Below, piece after piece: positions 53,601-64,000 of a DNA stretch of 64,000 bases. Below the pieces are notes generated by a model. It searched no databases. It saw nothing but the letters and a program-made list of their open reading frames with translations, and was not told the origin of the DNA. The number at the start of each line of letters is the position of its first letter. Position 1 is the first letter of the stretch. This DNA comes from Durusdinium trenchii (lineage: Eukaryota > Sar > Dinophyceae > Suessiales > Symbiodiniaceae): contig CAXAMN010014113.1 in assembly GCA_963970005.1 (NCBI GenBank), forward strand, positions 874,478 to 938,477, given 5' to 3'. The translations under genes and the position numbers were made by a program.

Positions 53601-54188
53601 GCGACTGCTAGTAGGATGACGTAGGTTTGTGGCGCCCCCACCCACTTCCCATTTGGGTTGAGATGGTGGAGACGTTTTGAGCTGAGACGGACCTCTGCGC
53701 ATCTACTCACGTGCTGTGAACCTCCGCTGTTTTGCGGCCAAAATTGGTTTCCTCGCATGGCTAGGACAGAGTTGTGGTCCTACCGGCGGCTTGGCAATTC
53801 AGAGGTGTCTGATTTTGGTAGTAGCTTTTGTGATTCGTATACAGGCACTCTGGTGCTTTTACAGGGCTTATATAGGTTTGATGGAGATGTTGAAACTCTT
53901 CAGAGGTGATTCACGGGAATTCATGTGAGAAAGGGAAGCACGCACGTGATCGATCCAGCTTTGGTGCACATATAGACCAAAATCACTGGCCGGCTCGTGT
54001 CGAACCTGGATCTGGGCTTCATACTGGCGCTACGGCGCTATTGACTCCTTCAACAAAACCACTACCATTGGGGAGTGGAGGCCTGCCCAAAGAAAGACAG
54101 AGACAGAGCACGCACTCCTGTGGACCACGCACTCCTGTGGATCACAAACTCCGCAGACATAGGGCACCATGCCCTCCGCATACATCAG

Positions 54189-54243
54189 GAAGAAGCTTTA
54201 TTGCTGCCTTCATCACGAACGTGGCTGCCCCGCCAAGGGCGAG
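54189..54243 (+). CDS. WCC-type unit, exon 2 of the series
   Basis: After ACATCAG the frame reads KKLYCCLHHERGCPAKGE and reaches AG|GC, a GC donor. K-K-x-[WY]-C-C-x5-G-C-P matches the unit at 50.37 and 57.35 kb. Confidence 0.52.
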
Positions 54244-54638
54244 GCGTGGCTTTAAAGCACCTGGGAGGCCAGATCTTTCTATAAAGATCCTCTTTCCAGA
54301 TGCAGAATCTGAGTCTTAAAGTTTGTTCCAGGTCCGGCATGGTCGGGTCGGCAGTTTCGTTTGATCGAATGCGAGGGAATTCACAGAACGCTCAGATTGC
54401 ACAGTAGAAAAAACCCACCATGAGGGACAACAGCGACATAGCTGGATCAATGGGATTGACGTTTGGTACTTAACATCTGGAACCCACTGAGATGAAGCCC
54501 AGCAATCTTCTCTGAGGCTTAGGTACCCAAGGCCATAGTGCAGTTCTCCAGAACATGACCCCCCGCGTCAGACACAGCAAGCCCAATGGCGGGAGGGCTC
54601 ATGAGGGGTCTCCAGCGGTGACAGCTTGGAGGCAATAG

Positions 54639-54769
54639 GGTCAGACCTTTACAACGCGTTCGTCGAAGACGAAGTCCTCGCAGATGAGCTCCGACCCAAA
54701 TCCAGTGTTTCAAGACAAAACATGTCCACTCTTCAGGCAGAACTGCAAGCATTCTTTCATGCGTCAAAG
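54639..54769 (+). CDS. Exon-like segment, unknown protein
   Basis: The frame reads SDLYNAFVEDEVLADELRPK, then SSVSRQNMSTLQAELQAFFH. Acidic, helical. It lies between WCC units on the same strand and may be a spacer exon of that gene. Confidence 0.35.
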
Positions 54770-55044
54770 ATATCTATCTCACAGGTGATTTGCAATCCCT
54801 ACTGTTCCTTTGGAGTCTGGTCTTTCCAGGCTGAGATGGGGTCCTCCGAGTCCTTTGTTGCTTGGTGAGGCATTGCAGCTAGAGGAGGGTCTTGACATTG
54901 TTGATTCCCGGAAGTCCTGGAAATAGTGTCAAATGGGATGATCTTGATACCTACATTAGGTTGTTTCCACCCTCAAACCTTTAGAGGCAGCTGCTGGTAT
55001 GGCAGGGATGCGCTTCTTGTTCCTTGTGGCCCTGGACTTCTGGT

Positions 55045-55215
55045 CAAGTTGTTGGTTCGATACCTTGGGCCCAAGCTTCCCCCGCAACCCCTCCAGAGGG
55101 GTTGTCAGACGTGCAAAAAGCTTCCGCATCCTTTGGGACCGACATTGTTGTGAACATGTGGGCACGCAAGACGAGCATCATAGCATCCACCAAGCTCTGT
55201 GCAACCAGGACAGAC
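55045..55215 (+). CDS. Exon-like segment, unknown protein
   Basis: The frame reads IPWAQASPATPPEGLSDVQK then ASASFGTDIVVNMWARKTSI and IASTKLCATRTDN. The minus strand is also open (RLTTPLEGLRGKLGPKV). The plus reading is chosen for its agreement with neighbouring exons. Confidence 0.35.
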
Positions 55216-56055
55216 AATGACTATTATACACGGTTTGTAGCAAGAGGGTTGGAGTAGAGGTGAGGACTGCCCACGCACCCGGGCAGTTTCAAACTACTCA
55301 TGATGCTAATATGTTAAGATTGCACAACAAGCACCACCACCTGCAAAAAACCATATGTGCTTGGTTGATTGCAACGTCTCGCGGAACTGGCGATGCCAAA
55401 ACAACAGAAAAACTGCTTTAACATGCCATGATAGAAGCTCCACGACTTAACGATTGGGCACAATTTTCACGGTGCTCGCGATGTGTCTCGCACCCTGAAA
55501 AGACCGTACATATGCCATCGCTTTGGCTAAAACAATGGAAGCACCGTTCTGTTTGCAAGTCGTGATGCACAAAAGCAGCACTCTTGAAGACATCACCAGC
55601 GATGTTTTCAGTAGCCTTGATTTCAATCCATCTGCAGTGTTTTGGACCATTCAAGGCGCCACACATGCCACACAGATAGCAGCCCATCAAGTGTTGTGCT
55701 CAAAACAATGGTATGTACAGTGCTTTCGTTCTGCAAAGCCAAAGGCAACGACTTTCACAAAAAAGAATTGGTTCTTGGTCCCTTGTTCTGGCCCCGCCAC
55801 CTTCGCTCAAGGCTTTGTTTCGCTTCTTGGTGCTTCGAACTCGGAAAAATGCCAATGTTACAAGGTGGGCCAGTGAGGTCCCAAGTACCTAAATGTCAAA
55901 AGATGAAGAACGAGTGTTTGGAACAATGCATGCGGGACAAATGGAATCACAGTGATGACATGCATGGCGCGCTTCCCAACTACCAGTGATGTTTTTGGAA
56001 CAATGCATGCTGGACCTTTGTTTCCACACTCCGGGAGACCTCCGGAAGACCTCAG

Positions 56056-56141
56056 GATTGTGCCGCAGGGTATGGTGATTGGGAGGCCTGGGAGCAGAAG
56101 AAGAAGGAGTGGTGCTGCAGCTGGGCCCGCAGTATACCGAG
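56056..56141 (+). CDS. WCC-type unit with the D-C-x-A-G half, exon 3 of the series
   Basis: Starting at CCTCAG|GATTGT in phase 0, it reads DCAAGYGDWEAWEQKKKEWC and CSWARSIPRT, up to CCGAG|GACGG (GA donor). It combines the D-C-x-A-G-x2-[ND]-W half and the K-K-x-W-C-C half in one exon. The expected Gly-Cys after W-C-C is missing, which may reflect an earlier splice donor after TGCTGCAG. Confidence 0.52.
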
Positions 56142-56216
56142 GACGGTGCTGGACGACGGTCGTTGGATGTTTTTGTTGACCTATACGGTATTCCCTGTGT
56201 GCAGACCAAACCCCCC

Positions 56217-56444
56217 CCCCAGAAGAAAAGGATAATGTCCAATACATGTCCTGGCCAAGAGCTGTTGTTGATGCAGTGTGTGTTTCCTGTGATTCGGATT
56301 GATGTGGTTGAAGGCTCCAGGCCTTTGCCTCCAGCATGGAGGCCAGTGTTCGGAAATTGGCAGGTCTACTACAACCTGAGACATGACAGGTCTACTCGGA
56401 AGGAGAAACATCTGGAAAACCACCAAACAGACATACGACTATGA
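56217..56444 (+). CDS. Open segment downstream of the third WCC unit
   Basis: The frame contains CPGQELLLMQCVFPVIRIDV and PAWRPVFGNWQVYYNLRHDR before a stop at 56442. The alternate frame (YMSWPRAVVDAVCVSCDSD) is also plausible at the start, so exon borders are unclear. Confidence 0.27.
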   Translation, partial: PQKKRIMSNTCPGQELLLMQCVFPVIRIDVVEGSRPLPPAWRPVFGNWQVYYNLRHDRSTRKEKHLENHQTDIRL

Positions 56445-57003
56445 TGAGGCGTGCAGGTGTTGCGGAAATTCTTCCTAAGTTTGTGCCCTACGAGCTCCTA
56501 CCCAAACCCCGTCGCACTTCCTCAGCTTTCACAGTGGCATGGCCCAGATGTAACCGCCCTCCTTGCCCTCACGTACTTGGCTGCTTAGCACCACATGTGA
56601 TGTAGAACATCCACGACCTTCAAATTTGTGACCTGCGGAGTCTGTGCCGGTGACCCTTTACAGGCCTAAGGGCCAGTTGGTGACCGAAACTCCTGGGATG
56701 ATGTTGTTTCTGTGTGATTCCATGTGCATCAAGTGCGCCTCCGGTGGAAGGTATGACATGGGGCGCTCATTTGTTTGAGGCTATCACGCTTCGGTGGCTT
56801 GTCCTGGAACACCATCCCAAAAATATGATTGCGCCCAGAACTACGAGAACTGGATGCATGATTGGTCCGAGGCTGGCAAATGAACGGCTCAGCCATACGT
56901 GAAGCAGAGAATTCATACCATCCGCGATACTACAAGCGTGTTTCCCGTAAAACGTGTGATTTCAGGGATCTATGATCTAATATCTATATTCTCTCTCTCT
57001 CCA

Positions 57004-57022
57004 TATATATATATATATATAT
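57004..57022 (+). repeat. (AT)n tract
   Basis: About nine TA dinucleotides after a CTCT run. Confidence 0.8.
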
Positions 57023-57345
57023 TTTTGTATTCACAGCCGTCGCCATTGGGGTCGTTGATGTTGACCACGTTTGTTGTTCAGCCGTATCCAGTGTCCATCC
57101 CCGTTCCTTGTAGAAGCGGCATCATGGGCATCAAGCGGCAACTGCCAAGTGCCAGGAAAGAATAATACTGTAGCAGAATCCACTGCAGATCTTCGGAACC
57201 GTGCAAATTCACAGTGATAAGTCGAAAAATTCCCTATGTCTTCCTAGCCTTATGACTCCCAAGACGGTGTTTGGTCCCATCAGCCCTGTGCGCTTGGGGT
57301 AGCGTGCCATTGGTGCACACGACACTGCGTGGGCTGCACTGGCAG

Positions 57346-57420
57346 GGCAAGAAAGTGTGGTGCTGCTTTCACAATGGCCGGGGCTGCCGCGACTCAAACA
57401 GCCAAGGGCAACTTGGAGAG
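57346..57420 (+). CDS. WCC-type unit, exon 4 of the series
   Basis: TGGCAG precedes; exactly 25 codons read GKKVWCCFHNGRGCRDSNSQ and GQLGE, up to GAGAG|GTTGGC. K-K-x-W-C-C-x5-G-C is the clearest copy of the unit. Another frame offers an ATG (MAGAAATQTAKGNLE) but lacks the motif. Confidence 0.58.
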
Positions 57421-57600
57421 GTTGGCGCCACGACCTGAGGCGGCTTTCTACGGATTCAAGATGCTTTAGCGCAATCATTCGAGTTGGGGACTGCTTGAAA
57501 GCCATGGCCCATTCTCAGAACTTGGACCCTATGCACTTTGGTTCTCCTAAGGGCCTTCGAAGCGGCCTCAAGAGGTCCCGATTGTGTCAAGTCAAGGGAG

Positions 57601-57774
57601 GTCATGCGGGCCATTTGTTGGGGCCAACCTGGCTGCACCTCGCCAAGGTATGATTGCGATGCCGGAGTTCAAAATTGGCAAGTGGGGTGGTCCAACAGCA
57701 AGATGGACTATTGCTGCCAAACCCGTGGGTGGCTTGGCTCAAACCCGCCGTCAATTTGGAGATCTGAAGATTGA
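57601..57774 (+). CDS. WCC-type unit with the full D-C-x-A-G...W-S...Y-C-C half, exon 5 of the series
   Basis: The frame reads RAICWGQPGCTSPRYDCDAG and VQNWQVGWSNSKMDYCCQTR before the 3' border is lost. This is the most complete unit: G-C, linker, Y-D-C-D-A-G-x2-N-W-x2-G-W-S-x2-K-M-x-Y-C-C. A second open frame over the same bases (PEFKIGKWGGPTARWTIAAK) lacks the motif. Confidence 0.55.
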   Translation, partial: VMRAICWGQPGCTSPRYDCDAGVQNWQVGWSNSKMDYCCQTRGWLGSNPPSIWRSED

Positions 57775-60244
57775 TCAGGAAATCGATGGAACACGATGAA
57801 TACGCCACTTCCATGTGGAAAACCGGTACCGGGAAGCCTTGTTTACCAGCAGAGCGGTGAGCTTTTTCCACTTCCATGTCAATCTGGAGGTGCCTCAGTG
57901 GCCACTTGCACTAAGAAGATTGGAAGAGTTGGGTCTCTTCCCCCATTGTTTTGGTTTTCCCCCGTTTGAGGCCATCGGCCATCTACCCAGTCAGTTGACA
58001 CACACGTGTTGTGTTGTGTTGTGCGTTTGGGCTCCTTGGTGCTCCGCACGGGTTTTTACCGAAAAAGAACAAGAGGGGCTCATAGGGGCTCCTCATCCGT
58101 TCACCCGCACATGTTCCTGCACGTGGTTGGCACGTCGTGTGAACCACACGTGGAGTGGCGGATGTTCGCACGTCGAACGTACCTGTGAAGGTTAGGACTC
58201 CTTCAAGGGTTTGGATTCCTATTCAGGCCTGGTCAGGGTTGTATACAGTATGGTGGATTATGGTGTGAAGTCATGGCCACCCATGCATGAGCCGGGGTGT
58301 GGTATTTGGGCACCATTTTCTCACCAGTTCGCTGTGGGTCATGGCCGTTCCACCGGCTGGTCGGTCGCTTCTCGGTGGACAGGTTGGGGGAACATGGTGC
58401 ACGACCCATCTCCTTAGGCCCGAGCACTTCAACTTGTTGCAGCAAGATCGATTTGTCGTCAACATGTTGTTGATGATGATTCAGGCATGTACCACACTCA
58501 TCACCGACATCATGTATTAGAGGGAGAGAGGGGTAACGGTCCTTTGTGCTTGCTCTTATTGGCGCCATACGGAGTTGAAGACAACCATAAACAACCTCTC
58601 TTGCAGCAAGAGTAGCCAACCCTCCTTGCATAAGAAGTGGACGTCTCGGACCCAGGATTGGTTGCTCCGCTGTACCTGGGCGGGATGGACTCTGGACTCA
58701 CGAGCAGACGAGAGGGTGATTGAACTTGGGGTAGGTTGAGAGTGTCGAATCATTGAAGAGATCATGGCAATACATCAGGCCTCGTGATCTTTTTGCGCGA
58801 TGGATATGTTAAGAAAGTAACTAGGCCTCCATTGATCCATGGTGAGCCATACCGCGGAGAGCACGGATGTGATTTAATCTCACAAACCTCACACAAGATG
58901 TGCGGGCGGGCATGTATGCAAGTGTCGCGGCGAGCACTTTCTTCTGGCTTTTCTGCATTTACTGCACATGGACGAATCAGTCACTAATAATCTCAACAGC
59001 ACCTGAGAGATGCCAATAGAGCCTATAATAGAGCCCTTTTTCGAGGGGTGGCAGGGTCCTGAATGGGTGTTCCAACCGGTGAATCCCGTGGTAAGCACGC
59101 TGCCCAGAGACAGGTCTTGTGCTGGTAGGATTTGGGATGAGGTGCTGGGTCCACGTCAGACTCTCAGGCTTCCGAAGGCTGAGAGGCCCAGGCCCGGTTG
59201 GGCGAAGAGAGTCCAAGATGACCCAAGGAACCTTGGGGTTTGAAACGTCAGGAAGTGGCCCCCTTGACATGCTCGCAACAGGATCTGTGTCAATGTAGTT
59301 GGATAGTAATGAGAGATGTTACACATGTACTACAGTTGAGAGCCACGCCTGACTTGTGAGAGAACTGTGCTTTGGCCATGAATCATGGCCTTTGTCTATG
59401 GCCACCAAATGGTGACTGGGGGGCCCAGCCACGTTTTTTCAACACTAGAGGCTCAACAAAACTGTCGCACAATGTTGTACAATGTTGTCCTGCTGCTATT
59501 GCCCCGATTGTGCCCCGATTCTGGTCTTTGATAGCTCGTCAAACCTGCCCGGAACGGGCGGGAGCCTGTATCGTCTACTTGCCTCCTTGCTTTCGCGCTT
59601 TTTCGTTGGTGACGAGTCCTGTCTCACACACGCCGTTCGTATCTTGCAGCAGCTGGGTCACTGTTTGGTGCAAAGCTCACGCATGCGGGGACCTGCCAGG
59701 ATCCTGTGAAAAGATGCGCAGCAGGAATTTTGGGATCATGTTAGCCTGCAGGGATCATCCAGTTTGATCTACCCGCCACCGGAGGGTGTTGTCCTGGTTG
59801 GATTGATGTTTGCTTGTTTTTTGTGCTGCTGAATGCAAATCGATTGGTCGTCTCTTTGGGTTTCAAAGCTGTGTGCGGGCAGAATGTTGCATGCAGGTTG
59901 AACAGTGAGTGTCATTAGATGACCCGGCTCGCCCTCTTCTCAAACAGACAGGTGTGACAACCACGTCGGAACTGACAGGTGTGACAACCTTGCCTTGGCC
60001 AGATTTCTGTGAACCAGGTTCCATGGGAGAATGTATATACACCTGCCTAGAACATCCTAGAACCCATATGACCACGCTGTTTTGATAGGACAATACTATG
60101 TTTTGACTCCAAAACAGGGAGTCGAGTTCTGGGTAGACATATAAACCCAATAAATGAGCGGATCCATGGTTTATTGGTGTTAACGTTTCACAGGATTTGT
60201 GGCCCCCTTTTTTTTTTCTCGTTGGGTCACTCTCTAAACTCTAG

Positions 60245-60315
60245 GTGGTGGATGTGGCCTCGATTGCTGCACATGCACTGGCACAAGCGGCCACGGAAGA
60301 GGCGCCGAAGCAGAG
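60245..60315 (+). CDS. Exon-like segment, unknown Ala-rich helix
   Basis: Bounded by CTCTAG|GTGG and GCAGAG|GGGAGG, the frame reads VVDVASIAAHALAQAATEEA and PKQ. Good helical composition, AG|G at both ends. Minus-strand reading is also open. Confidence 0.38.
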
Positions 60316-60712
60316 GGGAGGAGTCAGAGGAGTTTGGGGGCTAGCGATAGGAAGCATTGGGGGGGGGCATTGCTGAAGCCTGAAGGATATTGAAGGGTGC
60401 ATGAGTTGGAGGCCACTTTGGACTTGAGCCATTGAGGGATATGAAGTCCTTTGGATGCTTACTGGCTTACTGTGAAATAGTCCTGAGCCGTAGGTTCCTG
60501 ATGATTCCTTAACTTTTACAGTGGGTTCAGAGCAGATGGCACAATCCCCAATGTCGTTGGTTTTGCTATGGCCCCAAAATACAAGATATGTTGGGGTGCC
60601 AGTGCCATCGAACCTCTGAAACCACTGTAGATGGAATGGCATTCTACAGTGCCAACTCAAAAAACAATTGTTGGAATGGCACTGTAGTAGAATTCCTACT
60701 CTGAAAACACCC

Positions 60713-60817
60713 CCCAGACACTCCATGGGACTGGCATATGCTCCATACATTGACCCCTCTGGCACCACCCCTGGCCTGATCGGCAGTCCTATGGCAGTCC
60801 CATGGGTCGTGTCTGGG
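60713..60817 (+). mobile_element. Foldback MITE family A, copy 4
   Basis: Same ends as copy 3. The interior differs by CACCACCCCTGGCCTGATCG where copy 3 has CACCACCCCAACTGATCG. Confidence 0.8.
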
Positions 60818-61541
60818 ATCTTTGGTTAGACGGTTTTTGTCTCGTTGGTTCCGTGGAGCCATGGGTTTATCCTCGAAAACCTTCGAAAGAGGAATTGACT
60901 GACGGTGCGAGGGTTCAGAGGTTTGTTCCGGTTGGCAGTGTGGGGCGAAGAGGTTTTCTTTAGGAACCAACCACTTGGCAGGTTTTGACACCACTTGGCA
61001 ACATGTCTTGAATACTTCCCACAAACTTGGCCAGCCAGAACCTTTTGCAGCCAGAGTCAGCACCTCTTCAGACCGACTTCACTCGGATCGTGCTGAAAAG
61101 GCCTCCGGTTTGCCCCTTTGGCCGCCCAGGCGCTTGAAAAGTCGCTATCACCGCAGGAGGCGCCGAGCCGACGGAGGGCAAGAACAGAGCTGGAATCGTC
61201 GGGAGGAGGCAGTCCCTTTGGACCTCAAAAACCTATGAACCTGACGATCCCTCCTTTTGGGGGGAGTCAAGACATGGTTCTTGCATTTTTGCCCTATCAA
61301 AACAGAGGTCATATGGCTTAAGAGATCATGTTACGGTGCGTCCTTTGGAGGTCCTTCAAGAAGTAGTCGCATTCCTTGGAAGCAAGCCAATTCTGTCATT
61401 GACGGCATCCTCCTTGAAGTATGGCAACAGGAGTCTAGGGATATCTCGACAATTCTCAGCTACAAGCGGTCACTTCTGTTGCGGATTGATTTGTCCTGGC
61501 CAAGATGGCCCTTAGATACCACTGATATACCCGTTGAAATT

Positions 61542-62330
61542 TCCTTTACAAAATCAACCTACCTGGGTAACAAAAAGAGCTTCGATATTGTAAAGAAAAA
61601 AGTTTGTTTCCAGGTTCCCGTTTTTGTGGGGGGTGGGGAGGTTGATTTTGTAAGGGCAGCATTTCTTCTTGGGGCTGTTGATTTTGTAAGGAACTGATAT
61701 GTTGGTATGGATGTCAAAAGTGCCACACTGGTGAGGGTGGGGTCCTTGATTCTATGCAAGTTTTAGGGTGGGGTGGTTGTCATGGACCGTCGATTCTGTA
61801 ATCGATTGACCTGCTGTAAAGCATGGACGTTTGATTTTGTAGTGGGTTGAGCTGCAAGAACATGAAAGGATAAACCGTGAGAGCTGTGAGACGAATCGTA
61901 TCGTATCGATTCGTATCGTATCGTATCGTCTCGATGATGTCGCGCCGTTGAATCATTACAAAATCGTTTGTTTTTTCCCAATCCAGGTTTAATGATTGAG
62001 ATTTGTTATCTTGTTTGAGGCCTCGGGGTGGTTGATTTTGTAATTGTACTGAGCCATGTCAACAGAGTGCCTATGATTTTGTAAAGACTATATTTTGAGA
62101 CTCGGGTAGTTGATTTTGTAATATCGGCTTGAGAGTTGTCCCTTGCCTGCGTCCTGGGGGGTTTGATTTTGTAAAGCTTTTCAGATTGGCGAACCTGGGG
62201 TGGTTGATTCTGTGGCACATTTTTTCGAGGGGGGATCCACGATCTATATTAGACAAGTTGCCCAAATACTATATTATAGAATTGGATACTTTCTAGTATA
62301 CTTTCTCCTTCATACGTTGTTGATTTTGGC
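61542..62330. repeat. Irregular array of about ten GGTTGATTTTGTAA units
   Basis: Core GTTGATTTTGTAA (or close variants) occurs near 61641, 61677, 61792, 61829, 62031, 62072, 62109, 62161, 62202 and 62318, with one inverted copy at about 61542. Several are preceded by a GGGGTGG stretch. Spacing varies from about 36 to 200 bp, so it is not a simple tandem. In the minus frame it encodes repeated T-K-S-T-T-P-R, which is a by-product. Confidence 0.6.
61899..61930 (+). repeat. CGTAT pentamer tract
   Basis: Six or seven copies of CGTAT, one altered to CGATT, within the TTGATTTTGTAA array. Confidence 0.75.
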
Positions 62331-63034
62331 CATTTCCCTGCCCAAACTACTTATGCTAACAGCGTACAATGTCCTCATCATTTGGAAGGCGACTTTGGCA
62401 TGTGGGAAAGCCACCGGATGCGACTCTCGACTCAAACGCGTCGGTCTGGCACTTCCATGAAGCTTTGCCCCAGCTTCGCCACAGACGATGAAAACCATTG
62501 CAAACTGGCGAGATTCTAGGTCAATCCAAGACACACTATGGAACGAAGAAGAGTAGAAGCACTTTTTGCAAGGCATAGAGTCCGTCTCTAATGAGTCTAC
62601 TATACGAGCCAGATCGGGCCAGTCAGTTTGCTTTGCCCAGTAATACTGGCTTTGACACTTAATGATTTCGCATTGGATGCATTCATCCGAGGTGATGTCA
62701 TAACTTGGGTTAAGCCACAATCCTACACAGTCAGGCAAGTGGAATCCCCTGGGCGGACTCACCCTCGTCCCCAACCTGCATCCAACTCAAATGACCATCT
62801 CTGGGGTCTGACTAACCCTGTAGATGATCTCCTATTATTCCACATCCAATGTCAACGCGCTTCCTGGCTTGTTCTAGAAGACCAAGTTCCCAAGTTCCCG
62901 CCAGGTACTACTTGGGCACCACGCTCAGTTGGTCTCATGCACCATCTATATCTACCATTCCATATCCATTGAAACCTGGTCGTTCTGAGAGCATCTCTTC
63001 CACCTCTCCGTCCTTCTTCCCGGCCGCGCCGCCC

Positions 63035-63107
63035 ATGGAGTGGCTCCGCCGCACGGCGCAGCGATGGGTCTCCAAGTCCATGGAAAAGGAAGCGACTTTC
63101 CGGCGCG
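63035..63107 (+). CDS. Possible first exon, unknown protein
   Basis: ATG at 63035 in a GC-rich context opens MEWLRRTAQRWVSKSMEKEA and TFRR, ending at GCG|GTGCGTG, a good GT donor. The basic amphipathic start could be a targeting peptide, but this is speculative. The minus strand is open too. Confidence 0.4.
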
Positions 63108-63830
63108 GTGCGTGCGGCGCACCGTCGCGGGATGCATGGTTCCCATGGCCGTGGCGTTTTGGATGCTTTTGTGTTTTGTTGTTTGGGGAGAGGCAGGGTG
63201 TTGAAAAGCGCTCATAGCTGCTCTTATCCACTATGGAAACGCTGCAGGATGATCAACAGCCTGGTGATGTCACAGCTTGTTGACCTTTGGCTGGTCACAT
63301 GTGCATGTTGCATGTTTGACAAAGATCTCATAAAGTTGGAAACGTGGATGGTTGAACTCCAAATACCCAGCTTCCACTCTTGTGCCGCCACCCAGGACTC
63401 TTAGAAACGACCTGAGAACAGTGGAGAAACGTGTGTCCAAGCTGAGCCTGTAAGTCAGGACGGCTCCCTCTTCATCTCCCATGTGAACATCATCCCGAAG
63501 ATGGCCGAATGTGACTGCTGCTCAGATGATGAGTGCTCAGATGAGGCTATGATCCCCTGAATGGTGATATCAAACCATGCTTGGATGAATACTGCCCCGG
63601 TCCACATGCAACGTTGAGGACCCATTTCACCGCATTTCCCCCTGTGATGCCAGATTTTCCCTTGACCAGTTGGGAAATGCAGGGAGAGGTTCAAGATGTT
63701 TGGCAGGGGCAAGGTTTGGAGGTTTGGACCCGTCGACCCGAACCATGGCCTCTTTGTTCAGCAAAAACCGAAGCTCCAGGTGCTGTGAGCATCAAACAAC
63801 AGCCACAACATCTGGCAAAAGAGAATCTGC

Positions 63831-63852
63831 CAGGACCTTCAGTTCGTGACCA
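63831..63852. repeat. Solo arm of the 16.6 kb foldback family
   Basis: CCAGGACCTTCAGTTCGTGA plus CC is the exact reverse complement of 15731-15752 and differs from the 16635 arm by one base. Confidence 0.55.
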
Positions 63853-64000
63853 TCCTTGACATCCCAGGAGAATATCGGTCACTTATATCTATAGGCCGCC
63901 TTTAAAGAGTCACCGGAGGAGACTCCAATTGGACATCACGATTGGCTCAGGTCGGTGTGGACCCGAGCTGTTTGCCAGGTCCCAGCGCGTTGGACCCCGA

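Noticed and set aside
57371..57456. ATG-started exon MAGAAATQTAKG...
   Set aside because: It overlaps the clear GKKVWCCFHNGRGC unit in another frame; the WCC motif recurs in four other exons.
1..64000. Spliced-leader (dinoSL) relict or gene
   Set aside because: I looked by eye for the CCGTAGCCATTTTGGCTCAAG-type sequence in both orientations and saw no convincing match.
1..64000. tRNA, rRNA or CRISPR array
   Set aside because: No tRNA T-arm/acceptor pairing or rRNA-like stretch was seen, and the only regular direct repeats are microsatellites and the irregular array at 61.5-62.3 kb, which lacks constant repeat and spacer lengths.

Overview
This window reads as nuclear DNA of a dinoflagellate, most likely of the Symbiodiniaceae (coral-symbiont) type. 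The evidence is internal. Short exons are separated by long, repeat-filled introns. Introns begin with GT, GC or GA just after an exon-final AG and usually end in AG before a G. Small foldback elements are abundant, and several proteins belong to families I know only as dinoflagellate multigene or repeat families. Two runs of exactly 10 N (4616-4625, 40302-40311) are scaffold gaps. I saw no bacterial or viral gene, tRNA, rRNA, CRISPR array or spliced-leader sequence.

Layout. (1) 0.1-2 kb, minus strand: exons of a lineage-specific repeat-family protein, including a clear GC-AG intron. (2) 2.55-3.35 kb, plus strand: the last three exons of an enoyl-CoA hydratase/isomerase (crotonase) ending in the peroxisomal signal SKL, the best functional call in the window. 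(3) 3.5-20 kb, plus strand: scattered exon-like islands of unrecognised genes (for example 6.83-7.20, 10.90-11.76, 15.85, 19.47 kb) set in intronic or intergenic DNA with many foldback repeats. A minus-strand degraded retrotransposon tail lies at 12.9-14.0 kb. (4) 20.6-34.3 kb, minus strand: a dense, visibly more AT-rich coding block. From 5' to 3' on the minus strand it contains an N-terminal gene with AT-hook-like, acidic and RG-rich parts leading into a methyltransferase-like module (34.3-28.0 kb), a Lys-rich-tailed coiled-coil protein (27.4-24.2 kb), a GIY-YIG-like module (23.9-22.65 kb), and a large single-exon domain of about 585 residues (22.4-20.7 kb). (5) 35-64 kb, plus strand: dispersed exons of several genes, including beta-trefoil-like repeats (37.1-37.7 kb) and a Cys/Trp-rich protein with at least five WCC-type units between 50.3 and 57.8 kb. 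Repeats are frequent: a compound CTAT/CTAAT microsatellite (40.25-40.55 kb), a roughly 105-bp foldback family (43.7, 44.7, 47.8, 60.7 kb) and an array of TTGATTTTGTAA units (61.5-62.3 kb).

How it fits together. Ordinary metabolic or structural genes lie on the plus strand with long introns. The minus-strand segments are mostly members of dinoflagellate-specific repeat families and look inserted into, or interleaved with, the plus-strand gene set. The ordered minus-strand block at 20.6-34.3 kb is the best candidate for an undescribed composite mobile element or gene cassette. Exon borders given to the base were placed by eye from reading frame and splice-site pattern; there is no transcript evidence.
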